From Terriglobia bacterium (GTDB taxonomy: Bacteria; Acidobacteriota; Terriglobia; Bryobacterales; Bryobacteraceae), in contig JAIQFK010000035.1 in NCBI GenBank assembly GCA_020073305.1, forward strand, positions 1-64,000: 64,000 bases of DNA, in the 5' to 3' direction. Shown piece after piece: positions 55,579-63,640 of this stretch. The notes under the pieces were generated by a model. It searched no databases. It worked only from the letters and a program-made list of their open reading frames with translations, and was not told the origin of the DNA. Numbering within the stretch: the first letter of the stretch is position 1; each line of letters opens with the position of its first letter. Made by a program: the position numbers and the translations under genes.

Positions 55579-56303
55579 CATTCATCCGAAAGTTCCCGCA
55601 CCTGTTTGCGCTCCTTGCGCTGGGCTTGAGTGTTCTTCCCTCAGTTGCCGGCGTCAAGCCGGGCAAGAAAGAGAAACTGCCGGAACCCTCCGCGCTCGAT
55701 CGCTATATCCAAGAGGCCTTGCGCAACTCCCCCTCATCGGGCGCGCCGCTGTCCTCTCCCGGATCCATCTGGAATACCACTTCCCGGCTTACCGACCTGG
55801 CTGCCGACGTCCGCGCCGCACAGAAAGACGACCTTGTCACCGTCCTGGTGGCGGAGCACGCTTCCGCCGTGGCCTCCGGCATTACCAAGACCCAGCGCCA
55901 GTCCTCTGCCGCCAACTCCATCACCCAGCTCGCCGGCGTGACACGCGCCGCCGGCCCGTGGGCCAACCTGGCCAATCTGTCCGGCAACACGCAGCTCAAT
56001 GGCCAGGGCCAGACCACGCGTCAAACCGACCTGACTACGACCTTGTCCGCCCGCGTCACTCACGTGCTGCCCAACGGATATCTGGTCGTCGAGGGCGCCA
56101 AGGATATTCAAGTGAATGCTGAGCGGCAGACCGTTACCGTGCGCGGCATCATCCGCACCGCCGACCTTTCAACCGGAAATGTCGTATCCTCCTCCAACCT
56201 CGCCGACCTCGAGGTCCGCATCAACGGCAAAGGCGTGGTCAACGATGCCGTGCGCCGGCCGAACTTTCTCTATCGTTTGTTGCTCGGGCTGATGCCCTTC
56301 TAA
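55575..56303 (+). CDS. flgH: Flagellar L-ring protein FlgH
   Basis: 242 aa. Signal segment (about 1-24); no lipobox Cys is seen at the expected place, so it may lack the usual lipid anchor. Typical motifs: DLVTVLVAEHASAVASG, and TTLSARVTHVLPNGYLVVEGAKDIQVN followed by VRGIIRTADL. Outer-membrane bushing ring. Its presence implies a Gram-negative, diderm envelope. Confidence 0.93.
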   Translation: MTFIRKFPHLFALLALGLSVLPSVAGVKPGKKEKLPEPSALDRYIQEALRNSPSSGAPLSSPGSIWNTTSRLTDLAADVRAAQKDDLVTVLVAEHASAVASGITKTQRQSSAANSITQLAGVTRAAGPWANLANLSGNTQLNGQGQTTRQTDLTTTLSARVTHVLPNGYLVVEGAKDIQVNAERQTVTVRGIIRTADLSTGNVVSSSNLADLEVRINGKGVVNDAVRRPNFLYRLLLGLMPF

Positions 56304-56313
56304 ATCCAAACGC

Positions 56314-57423
56314 ATGACGAAACTGATTGCATCCGCCATACTGCTCCTGGCCTTATTCAGCGCCTCTCCCGCTCCTGCGGCAACTCGTTTGAAGGAGCTC
56401 GTGTCTCTCGAAGGCATGCGCGACAACCAGCTCATCGGATACGGCCTGGTCGTCGGACTCAACGGCACGGGCGACCGCAAACAAACCATCTTCTCCGCAC
56501 AGAGTCTGACGAACATGCTCCAGCGCATGGGCGTCTCCATCAATCCCAACCTGATCACGGTGAAAAATACCGCGGCGGTGATGGTCACCGCCACGCTGCC
56601 TCCTTTTGCTCAGCCCGGCACCCACATAGATGTGATCGCGGCCGCTATCGGCGACGCCCAGAACCTGCAGGGCGGCCTTCTCGTGCTCACCAGTCTCCGC
56701 GGCGCCGACGGTCAGGTCTACGCCGTGGCGCAAGGGCCGGTGGTGACGGGCGGCTTTGTCGCCGGGCGCGGCGCCAACAGTCAGACCGTGAATCATCCCA
56801 CGGTAGGACGCACGCCTGGCGGAGCCATCGTCGAACGCCCGGCGCCTTCGGTCAACCCCGGCGGCCAGATCCACCTGCAATTGCGCGACGCCGACTTCAC
56901 CACTTCGTTCCGCATCGCCCAGGCCGTCAATCAAAAGTTCGCTCCGAGCGGCCCACCCGTGGCGCACGCCGAGAATTCCGCCCTGGTCACCGTCGCGATT
57001 CCCCCGGACTTCGCCTCGCGCTCCATCGAATTTCTCTCGGAACTGGAAAAAGTGCCCGTCGATGCCGACCGGCCCGCCCGCGTGGTCGTCAATGAACGCA
57101 CCGGCACCATCGTCATGGGAGGCGACGTGCATATCTCGCCGGTCGCCATCATGCACGGCAACCTGACCGTCCAGATCCAGACGACCTTCGCCGTTTCCCA
57201 ACCCGCGCCGCTCTCGCGCACCGGAACCACCGAAGTCGTCCCACAAACCGACGTCACCGGGAAAGAAGACAAGGCACGCAACGTGATTTTGAAACAGGGA
57301 GCTACCATCGAGGAACTGGTCCGTGCGCTCTCTGCCATCGGCTCCACCCCGCGAGACATCATCGCCATCCTGCAGAACCTGCGCGCCGCGGGTGCGCTCG
57401 AAGCCGAATTGGAAGTGCTCTGA
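56314..57423 (+). CDS. flgI: Flagellar P-ring protein FlgI
   Basis: 369 aa. Signal peptide (about 1-24); RLKELVSLEGMRDNQLIGYG and LVVGLNGTGDRKQTIFSAQS; a MLQRMGV stretch; and the C-terminal VLKQGATIEELVRALSAIG-like motif (VILKQGATIEELVRALSAIG). Peptidoglycan ring of the basal body. Confidence 0.96.
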   Translation: MTKLIASAILLLALFSASPAPAATRLKELVSLEGMRDNQLIGYGLVVGLNGTGDRKQTIFSAQSLTNMLQRMGVSINPNLITVKNTAAVMVTATLPPFAQPGTHIDVIAAAIGDAQNLQGGLLVLTSLRGADGQVYAVAQGPVVTGGFVAGRGANSQTVNHPTVGRTPGGAIVERPAPSVNPGGQIHLQLRDADFTTSFRIAQAVNQKFAPSGPPVAHAENSALVTVAIPPDFASRSIEFLSELEKVPVDADRPARVVVNERTGTIVMGGDVHISPVAIMHGNLTVQIQTTFAVSQPAPLSRTGTTEVVPQTDVTGKEDKARNVILKQGATIEELVRALSAIGSTPRDIIAILQNLRAAGALEAELEVL

Positions 57424-57424
57424 T

Positions 57425-57754
57425 ATGCCCTCCATCAGCCCTTTACTGCCCCCCGCCCCGCCCACGCCCCAAACCAGCGCCGGTCCGGCCCACCCCTCCA
57501 AGGACGATCCCGCCAAGATCGAGCACGCCGCCAAAGGCTTCGAGTCTCTGCTGATCGGCCAAATCCTCAAATCCTCGCACGAGTCGGGCTCGGCCTGGAC
57601 GGGGTCCGACGACGACGATCCGTCCGGCGATACAGCCACCGAAATGGCCGAAGAACAGTTCGCCCAGGCTCTGGCCTCGCGTGGCGGCCTGGGGTTGGCT
57701 AAACTGATAACGCAAGGCTTGGTCACCGAGTCCAAAACAAGAGAAGGCAGTTAA
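57425..57754 (+). CDS. flgJ: Rod-binding protein, FlgJ N-terminal type
   Basis: About 109 aa with the rod-binding helix motif AAKGFESLLIGQILKSSHES (about 34-53) and the following TEMAEEQFAQALASRGGLGLAKLI. The C-terminal muramidase domain of gamma-proteobacterial FlgJ is absent. It is 1 bp after flgI. A separate lytic transglycosylase at 59130 could supply the wall-opening activity. Confidence 0.88.
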   Translation: MPSISPLLPPAPPTPQTSAGPAHPSKDDPAKIEHAAKGFESLLIGQILKSSHESGSAWTGSDDDDPSGDTATEMAEEQFAQALASRGGLGLAKLITQGLVTESKTREGS

Positions 57755-57785
57755 CGTTATCTACTTCGTAATCGTGGATTCGCAC

Positions 57786-57812
57786 TAGAATTTGTTCTCT
57801 TGGGGCCGATAA
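57786..57812 (+). promoter_or_regulatory. Sigma-28 promoter of flgM
   Basis: TAGAATTT (57786-57793, 6 of 8 to TAAAGTTT), exactly 11 bp, then an exact GCCGATAA (57805-57812). This is the enterobacterial FliA design; a ribosome site AGAAGG (57819-57824) and the ATG (57835) follow at suitable distances. Confidence 0.75.
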
Positions 57813-57834
57813 GTGTAAGAGAAGGTCCTACATT

Positions 57835-58089
57835 ATGCGGATAGAGCCAACAGACAAGAGCTTCCGAGTTGGGCCCGCCTCCCCCGCTCAGCCGGACACC
57901 GTTCCGGCCTCCCCGGCGCGCTCCGGCTCCGATCACGTCGAACTTTCTGCCCTTTCCCAGGCTGCCGGCGGTCTTAGCCCGCAACGGCTCGACGAGATCC
58001 AGGCCCAGGTCACCTCCGGCAACTACCAGGCCAGTGCCGCCGCCGTCAGCCACAGCATCGTAGACTTCTACCTGATCCCCGTAAAGTAG
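57835..58089 (+). CDS. flgM: Anti-sigma-28 factor FlgM (copy 2)
   Basis: 84 aa. N-terminal polar half and C-terminal FlgM pattern: SDHVELSALSQAAGG, RLDEIQAQVTSGNYQASAAAV and SHSIVDFY. It binds FliA until export through the hook. It has its own sigma-28 promoter, giving a feedback loop. It ends the flgF-flgM set; a hairpin-bearing repeat region separates it from convergent fliS. Confidence 0.87.
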   Translation: MRIEPTDKSFRVGPASPAQPDTVPASPARSGSDHVELSALSQAAGGLSPQRLDEIQAQVTSGNYQASAAAVSHSIVDFYLIPVK

Positions 58090-58115
58090 TTGCCGAAACC
58101 GAGCCGCGACCAAAG

Positions 58116-58277
58116 GAAGCGGTCTGCTTCCGCGTTCCACCAGACCCCTAACGCTTCCACCAGAATGCGCTTCGTCTGAATTCGCCTGCCCTCGAAAATC
58201 CTGATGTGCCGGAACGGAGAAGCGGTTGCTCAACCGCCTTCCACCAGCTCCTTACGCTTCCACCAGAATGGGCTCGT
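58116..58277. repeat. Imperfect duplication of the fliS 3' end, with hairpins
   Basis: The stretch around 58136-58175 (TTCCACCAGACCCCTAACGC then TTCCACCAGAATGCG) is repeated with few changes at 58239-58276, where it includes the last codons of fliS. Each copy is preceded by a hairpin: GGAAGC/GCTTCC (58116-58132) and GCGGTTG/CAACCGC (58222-58237). It probably serves as a two-way terminator between flgM and fliS. Confidence 0.55.
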
Positions 58278-58662
58278 TGGAATCCGCTTGCCCGGCGTTC
58301 GGATTCGCTCGGTACCACGCTTCGGTCATGGTCTCGAGCAACCCCATCACCTCCGCCAGCGGCGCATCCGACTGTTCGAAGTTGGCTGCCAGCAGGCGGC
58401 GCTGCATGTAGTCGTACAGCCCCGCAAGCTTTCCCGCCAGCTCTGGTGCCGCCTCGTGATTGAGCGATATCGCCAGCTCGTGCAGAATGCTCAGCGCTTT
58501 GTTGATGGCGTTCGCGCGCTCCTGAATCTCGCCGGCCGCCAGGTGCGCGCGGGCGTCCCTCACCGAGTCCAGCACCGCCCGGTACAGCGTGCGGATCAGC
58601 TCGATGGGCTCAGCCGTTAGGATACTGGCTTCCAGATGGGCGGCGTATGGATTGCTGGGCAT
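58252..58662 (-). CDS. fliS: Flagellin export chaperone FliS
   Basis: 136 aa. MPSNPYAAHLEASILTAEPI, then EPIELIRTLYRAVLDSVRDA and INKALSILHELAISLNHEAA, all typical of FliS four-helix bundles. It binds the C-terminus of flagellin and prevents early assembly. Located with flaG, away from fliD. Confidence 0.92.
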   Translation of the reverse strand: MPSNPYAAHLEASILTAEPIELIRTLYRAVLDSVRDARAHLAAGEIQERANAINKALSILHELAISLNHEAAPELAGKLAGLYDYMQRRLLAANFEQSDAPLAEVMGLLETMTEAWYRANPNAGQADSNEPILVEA

Positions 58663-58721
58663 CTTTCGCTCCTACCCTCCATATCGGCCCGCACCAGGGT
58701 TTTTGCCGCCGCCCGCGCTGC

Positions 58722-59003
58722 CTATCCGGGGTGCCGCAGCTCTTCCGCCAGACGCAATACGTACTCCGGCGGTATCTGCTCCACCACTTCCTTCGTGTTC
58801 TTGTTGACGATCCGGATCACCGGCAGCTTCGTGTTGCGGTCCAGCATGAAGCTGAGTTCGTTGCTGTCGCCAAAGCTCGAGGCCGCGTTGAGCGCCTTGA
58901 CGGCTTGCACAATATCGCGATTCTCTGCCACTTGCTCCGGCGCGACTGGCGCAGGAGTGGCTGCGGGGATGGGCCCCACTCCGTTCACTCCCGTGATGTC
59001 CAT
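58722..59003 (-). CDS. flaG: FlaG family flagellar protein
   Basis: 93 aa. Disordered N-terminus, then ELSFMLDRNTKLPVIRIVNKNTKEVVEQIPPEYVLRL, the FlaG signature. Thought to affect filament length in other bacteria. Upstream of fliS by 59 bp on the same strand. Confidence 0.9.
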   Translation of the reverse strand: MDITGVNGVGPIPAATPAPVAPEQVAENRDIVQAVKALNAASSFGDSNELSFMLDRNTKLPVIRIVNKNTKEVVEQIPPEYVLRLAEELRHPG

Positions 59004-59129
59004 AACAACGTCCTCTCTCCGAGGGCACCGGTAGGGCCCCCTTATGAGAACTCTTCGGCCGAAATAAGGTGGTTTTTAACCTTTTTTTCCTAAAGTTTTT
59101 TCCACTCCGGTCGATCTTCCTTATATAGA

Positions 59130-59915
59130 ATGGCCAAACTCCCCGCCGCATGGCTGATCGTTAGCATCCTGATCGCCCCTTTCGTTAACCCCCTAACTGC
59201 CGCCGAGACCAAAGCCTCAGATCCCGCCGCCGCGCCGAAAACATCCGTGGAGAAGGCCGCTCAGAAGCAGCGTGACGCGACCCTGGCCGCCATGCAGGCC
59301 TCCATCGATAAGCAGCGCGCCTCGGTCGCCAAGGGCCTCGCGGCCTCCGTCGGGAAACAGCCGGGCCCCATGACCTCTGCCCCGACCGATTCCTTTTTCA
59401 ATCTCCCCCCCTTTCCCCCGCTACCCCAACCCGTCCCACAGGAGCCCGCCGTAGCCCAAGCGGCCCTCCCCGATATCGTCTGCGATCCCGTACCCGAAAC
59501 CGACATCGCGCCTATCCTTCTCGATGCCGCCCAGCGCGAGGGGCTCGAGCCCCGCCTGCTGTCCGCCGTCATCCAGCAGGAGTCCGCGTTCCGTCCCTGC
59601 GCCGTCTCGCAAAAAGGCGCCCAGGGCCTCATGCAACTCATGCCCGACACCTCCACGCAGTTCGGCGTGAAAGATCCCTTCGATCCCAAACAGAACATCG
59701 ACGCCGGCGCCAAGTATCTGAAGGAACTCATTGCGCACTACAGCGGCAACCTGTCTCTGGCCCTCGGCGCCTACAACGCCGGCCCCGCCAAGGTCGACGA
59801 GATCGGTGGCATCCCGCCCATCCCCGAAACCACCACCTACGTCAAAGAGATCCTCGAAAGACTTGCCGCCCCCACCCGGCCCGCACCGTCGCCAAACGCC
59901 GATTCAACGCGCTGA
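59130..59915 (+). CDS. Lytic transglycosylase, SLT type
   Basis: 261 aa. Signal peptide (about 1-25), a low-complexity Ala/Pro region (about 30-110), then the SLT domain: LLSAVIQQESAFRPCAVSQK with the catalytic Glu (about 151), GAQGLMQLMPDT, and LALGAYNAGPAKVDEIGGIP. It cleaves peptidoglycan in the periplasm. Its place next to the flagellar genes, and the lack of a muramidase domain on FlgJ, suggest a role in rod passage. Confidence 0.9.
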   Translation: MAKLPAAWLIVSILIAPFVNPLTAAETKASDPAAAPKTSVEKAAQKQRDATLAAMQASIDKQRASVAKGLAASVGKQPGPMTSAPTDSFFNLPPFPPLPQPVPQEPAVAQAALPDIVCDPVPETDIAPILLDAAQREGLEPRLLSAVIQQESAFRPCAVSQKGAQGLMQLMPDTSTQFGVKDPFDPKQNIDAGAKYLKELIAHYSGNLSLALGAYNAGPAKVDEIGGIPPIPETTTYVKEILERLAAPTRPAPSPNADSTR

Positions 59916-59992
59916 CATTCCGCGGCGCGCGGACAGCGCTGCACCACCCTTCACTCTCTTGACACCACCCCGCCCTCGCGCCATCCTGAGAC

Positions 59993-60628
59993 GTGCGTCT
60001 CTCCGCCAAACTACTCGCTCTCCTTCTCGGAACTGCGTTCCTTGCGTCCCCTCAAGACGCTGCCCTGGGCCCGTTCGAATCTCACTCCGACGTCGGTGAA
60101 ACCCCGAAAAAAGGTTCTGTCGAATACAGCGCGGCCACCGGCGAATACCGCATCATCGGAGGTGGCGCCAACATGTGGGAGTCCACGGATGCCTTTCACT
60201 TGGTATGGAAGCGGCTCTCCGGCGACGTCACCCTCACCGCCGATGTCCGTTTCATCGGCGCGGGTGCGGTAGAGCACCGCAAAGCAGCGCTCATCGTCCG
60301 CCAGAGTCTCGAACCCGACGCCGTTTACGCCGATGTCGCGCGCCACGGCGATGGTTTGACCTCTCTCCAGTACCGCCTCACCGCTCATGCCATCACTGAG
60401 GAAGTCCGGTCGCCTGTAAACGGCCCCGTCCGCATTCGCCTCGAGCGGCACGGCGATCAGTTCACGATGTCCGTCGGCAATCCCGGCGAAGACCTCAAAT
60501 CGAGCGGCCCTGTTACCGTGGTTCTCCACGATCCCGTCTACGCCGGCCTCGCCGTCTGTTCGCACGATGCGAATATTCTCGAAACCGCGGTTTTCTCCAA
60601 CGTCAAAATCGAGACGCCCTCCCAATAG
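59993..60628 (+). CDS. Secreted single-domain protein related to the N-domain of TolB-like proteins
   Basis: 211 aa. Short signal peptide (about 1-21), then one beta-sandwich-like domain: EYSAATGEYRIIGGGANMWE, FHLVWKRLSGDVTLTADVRF, HRKAALIVRQSLEPDAVYAD. The same domain is often the front part of acidobacterial beta-propeller (TolB/WD40-like) proteins; here it stands alone. Probably binds a carbohydrate or other ligand; no catalytic residues are apparent. Start GTG at 59993. Confidence 0.7.
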   Translation: MRLSAKLLALLLGTAFLASPQDAALGPFESHSDVGETPKKGSVEYSAATGEYRIIGGGANMWESTDAFHLVWKRLSGDVTLTADVRFIGAGAVEHRKAALIVRQSLEPDAVYADVARHGDGLTSLQYRLTAHAITEEVRSPVNGPVRIRLERHGDQFTMSVGNPGEDLKSSGPVTVVLHDPVYAGLAVCSHDANILETAVFSNVKIETPSQ

Positions 60629-60737
60629 AATCGCAGCCGATTTACCCCCGCCTCCGTTTGTGATATCACCACCCGTAGGAGCGAGCCATCGCCCGCCCGC
60701 CGGATAAGCGTCTCGCCACTGTCGGAGCCACGCTCTC

Positions 60738-61595
60738 ATGCCCCGCATCCACCCATCCAGATACGCCGGGGAATGGTACCCCGAAGATCGGCCGGAATTG
60801 GAGCATCTGCTCCGCGAGGCATTCAGCCGGTCCGAGCGCCGCACCGGCCCGGTTCAATGCCAGGGAGATTTCGCGTTCATCGTACCCCACGCGGCCCCTC
60901 AATATTCGGGAACGGTTGCCGCCGCCGCTTACCGTCGCATCGCGCAGTTGAAGCCGGCATCGATTGTGGTGCTGGGTTTTTCCCACTCCCCGGCCCACGC
61001 AGGTATTCTCATCCCCGAAGCCGATGCCTATCGCACACCCCTGGGCGACATCGCCATCGCCGGCGAAGAGCGCGACCAGTTGCTTCGCGAGGAACCCTTC
61101 GCGGTCGGCGATCCGGCCGATCATTCCGTCGAGATCCAGCTACCCTTCCTGCAGTTTGCCGTTCCCGCGGCATCCGTGCTGCCTCTGTACATCGGCCGCT
61201 TATCTCGAAATGAGACCACTGAAGCCGCCCGCAAGCTGGACCGCCTTCTTCCGCCGCACGCCGTGCTGGTTGCCAGCACGGATTTCACTCACTATGGCCT
61301 GGAATTCGGCTACCTTCCGTTCCCTCTTGACGAGCGCACTCCCCAGCGCCTCCACTCGCTCGACCATCGCCTGATTGAAAGCATTGGCACTCTCGATTCG
61401 AATAGTTTCTTTGTACTATTGCGCGAAACCCAGTCAACCCTGTGCGGCGTCATGGCCGTTCACTTGCTCATTGAATGGGTGCACAGAAATGCTCCGACCG
61501 TTCAGCAGAGAGTGCTGGACTACCAAACCTCCGGTGAAATCACCGGCGATTATGGGCATTCGGTAAGCTACGCGGCGCTCGCGTTTTCGAGGTGA
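60738..61595 (+). CDS. amrB: MEMO family protein (AmmeMemoRadiSam system B)
   Basis: 285 aa. MEMO-type pattern: FIVPHAAPQYSGTVAAAAYR (about 47-66), IVVLGFSHSPAHAG, DHSVEIQLPFLQF, VASTDFTHYG. These contain the conserved His and Cys/Asp residues. The family is usually associated with AMMECR1 and a radical SAM enzyme; neither is in this window. Function not established. Next gene overlaps at the stop. Confidence 0.85.
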   Translation: MPRIHPSRYAGEWYPEDRPELEHLLREAFSRSERRTGPVQCQGDFAFIVPHAAPQYSGTVAAAAYRRIAQLKPASIVVLGFSHSPAHAGILIPEADAYRTPLGDIAIAGEERDQLLREEPFAVGDPADHSVEIQLPFLQFAVPAASVLPLYIGRLSRNETTEAARKLDRLLPPHAVLVASTDFTHYGLEFGYLPFPLDERTPQRLHSLDHRLIESIGTLDSNSFFVLLRETQSTLCGVMAVHLLIEWVHRNAPTVQQRVLDYQTSGEITGDYGHSVSYAALAFSR

Positions 61596-61597
61596 CT

Positions 61598-62008
61598 ATG
61601 TCGTTGGGGCCACTGGCGTTGTTGAGTCTTACGGCTTTCGCAGCCGGACTCGCCACCGTCACCGACAAAGCCGTCAAAGTGGACGCCGACCCGCGCTATG
61701 ACGTCGCCACCGTCATCAACGTTGAGGCTACCGTGATGGACACACGAGTGGCGCCGCGAACCAGTCCGATGAGCGGCCTTCACCTCACTGTGAAAATCGA
61801 ATCGGAGACGATCGACGTCTATCTGGGTCCGGTTGATTTCCTGAAGGAGTTCGACATCACTCTCGCCAAAGGCGACAAGATCGAGCTCATCGGCTCCAAA
61901 GTCAAATTCGACGGTGCGCGCATCGTGTTGGCGCGCCAGGTGCGCAGAGACGAAACGACCCTCTACCTGCGCGACGCCAAGGGCAAGCCGCACTGGATCG
62001 CGCAGTAA
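61598..62008 (+). CDS. Small secreted protein of unknown function
   Basis: About 136 aa. Signal segment (about 1-20), then a beta-rich domain with VNVEATVMDTRVAPRTSPMS, IDVYLGPVDFLKEFDI and GDKIELIGSKVKFDG, an OB-like pattern. Family not recognised. ATG 61598 with AGGTG upstream is preferred over GTG 61592, which overlaps the MEMO stop. Confidence 0.6.
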   Translation: MSLGPLALLSLTAFAAGLATVTDKAVKVDADPRYDVATVINVEATVMDTRVAPRTSPMSGLHLTVKIESETIDVYLGPVDFLKEFDITLAKGDKIELIGSKVKFDGARIVLARQVRRDETTLYLRDAKGKPHWIAQ

Positions 62009-62056
62009 TCCAGCGGTGTGCCTCTTCTTATGCGTCGCACAAAAGGAGTAACTGAT

Positions 62057-62521
62057 ATGACCGCAATGAATCAGATCCAGGATTTCCTGGGCCAGAAACG
62101 CTTCGCCATGGTGGGCGTTTCGCGTGCCCCGCAAGATTTCTCACGCGCTGTGTTTCGCGAGTTTCGCCAAAGGGGTTACGACGCCGTCCCCGTGAATCCC
62201 GAAGCTCGAGAAATCGACGGCGAGCCGTGTTTCGCTCACCTTGAGGAAGTTCAACCGCCGGTCGACAGCGTCCTGCTGATGACTTCCCCGTCCATAACGG
62301 ACGAAGTGGTCCAGGAGTGCGCCGCGGCCGGCGTCAAGCGCGTCTGGATGCATCGCGGCGCAGGCCGCGGAGCCGTGAGCGCCAGTGCGGTTGAGTTTTG
62401 CAAATCGAAAGGCATCTCGGTGATTCCCGGCGAGTGCCCCCTCATGTTTCTCCCCGGAGGCTCGTGGTTCCATCGCTTCCACGGACTGGTCAGAAAGATC
62501 ACGCGCGCCTACCCGCGTTGA
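62057..62521 (+). CDS. CoA-binding domain protein (YccU/CoA_binding_2 type)
   Basis: About 154 aa. Rossmann-like CoA-binding domain with FAMVGVSRAPQDFSRAVFRE, YDAVPVNPEAREIDGEPCF and VWMHRGAGRG, close to YccU-type proteins. ATG 62057 has AAAGGAG before it. Ends 12 bp before an inverted repeat. Confidence 0.82.
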   Translation: MTAMNQIQDFLGQKRFAMVGVSRAPQDFSRAVFREFRQRGYDAVPVNPEAREIDGEPCFAHLEEVQPPVDSVLLMTSPSITDEVVQECAAAGVKRVWMHRGAGRGAVSASAVEFCKSKGISVIPGECPLMFLPGGSWFHRFHGLVRKITRAYPR

Positions 62522-62533
62522 GTTGTTCAGCTG

Positions 62534-62630
62534 AAAAATGGGGACTGGCTTCGCTGTCCCAAGCCGGTCAACTGCTCGGTAGCCCGTACACTCCGGCGGC
62601 GCGTGGACAGCGAAGCCTGTCCCCATTTTT
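62534..62630. repeat. 26-bp inverted repeat with 45-base loop
   Basis: 62534-62559 (starts AAAAATGGGGACTGGCTTCG) and 62605-62630 (ends CCTGTCCCCATTTTT) are reverse complements over 26 positions with one mismatch. A T-rich stretch follows. It looks like a dispersed palindromic repeat or MITE-like unit used as a two-way terminator between the CoA-binding gene and the convergent usp gene. Confidence 0.7.
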
Positions 62631-62645
62631 TAATTTTTCCGTTCG

Positions 62646-63518
62646 TTACACGCTCACGACCGGGCACGGGGACTGCCGGATGATCGAATACGCATTCGTC
62701 CGCAATCGCCCGAACATGCCCGCCGCTTCACTGCGGCCGATCACTGCCAGGTCGGATTGGAAACGCTGGGCCGCGCAGTTGACCACTTCAGCCGGATTCC
62801 CCGACTCGGTTACAATCGTCGCCTTCGTGTGCGCCCCGGCCAGCACGTCGTCCAGCTTCTCCCGAATGCGCTCCTCGAGCGCAACCCGCCACTCTGGATC
62901 GAACATTTCTTCCGAGTGCGTCTCCCCGAGCGACATGGCGTGTACCACCACCAGTTCGCCCTGGAATTCCTGCGCCATTTGATCGGCCCAACGGACCACT
63001 TTCTCGCTCTGCGGCCCCAGATCCACCGCGCACAGAATCTTCCGCGGCGCCGTGGTCTTGAGAATCGGCCCTTCTTCCAGGTGCACGCCGGTCAGTACTG
63101 GGCAGTCGGCATCGTGCAACACTTTCGCTGTCACCGATCCCAGAAGGAAGCGGCGAAACGGACCGTAGCCATGGGTGGGGATCACAATCAAATCCACGCC
63201 CGCGCCGTGCGCGTGCTCCACGATCATCTGCGCCGGATCGCCTTCCAGCACGATTCTCGTTACCTTCATTCCGGCCAGTTCATTAGCAAGAAACTCGTCC
63301 AGTTCCTTCCGGGCTTCCGGAAGTCTCTCGGCGAACGCGTCGGTCATCACCACGCCGCCGAACTCAAACCCGCCCATCGCATACGGAATCGGAGGCAGCC
63401 CATGCACCAGAATCAGTTCCGCATGGAAATGGCACGCCAGGTTTCGCGCATAGTGCACCGCGGCGACGGAGCGCTCGGAGAAATCCACGGGCACAAGAAT
63501 CTTGGAAACGGGTAGCAT
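62646..63518 (-). CDS. Tandem universal stress protein
   Basis: About 290 aa with two Usp domains. Domain 1 begins SKILVPVDFSERSVAAVHYA and ends DLIVIPTHGYGPFRRFLLGS, with the ATP-binding G-x2-G-x9-G(S/T) pattern. Domain 2 begins RKILCAVDLGPQSEKVVRWA and ends DLAVIGRSEAAGMFGRLRTN, where the ATP loop is degenerate. ATG 63518 has AAAGGAG upstream. Stress-related role by family; target unknown. Confidence 0.88.
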   Translation of the reverse strand: MLPVSKILVPVDFSERSVAAVHYARNLACHFHAELILVHGLPPIPYAMGGFEFGGVVMTDAFAERLPEARKELDEFLANELAGMKVTRIVLEGDPAQMIVEHAHGAGVDLIVIPTHGYGPFRRFLLGSVTAKVLHDADCPVLTGVHLEEGPILKTTAPRKILCAVDLGPQSEKVVRWADQMAQEFQGELVVVHAMSLGETHSEEMFDPEWRVALEERIREKLDDVLAGAHTKATIVTESGNPAEVVNCAAQRFQSDLAVIGRSEAAGMFGRLRTNAYSIIRQSPCPVVSV

Positions 63519-63640
63519 AGAAACTCCTTTCCCTTCAAGCTGCACAGGTCACACCAAATCGGTGGGGCCTTTATTTGACGCAGGTTACAGGGCTATTCGC
63601 TATGAGGATTGGGGCAAATTGCGCAGCGGGCAGCGGATGA

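Noticed and set aside
56353-57735. 460-aa open frame antisense to flgI/flgJ
   Set aside because: Shadow of high-GC third positions; flgI and flgJ are certain.
59057-59068. GCCGAAATAAG, resembling a sigma-28 -10
   Set aside because: Two extra bases break the GCCGATAA core and no -35 is spaced correctly.
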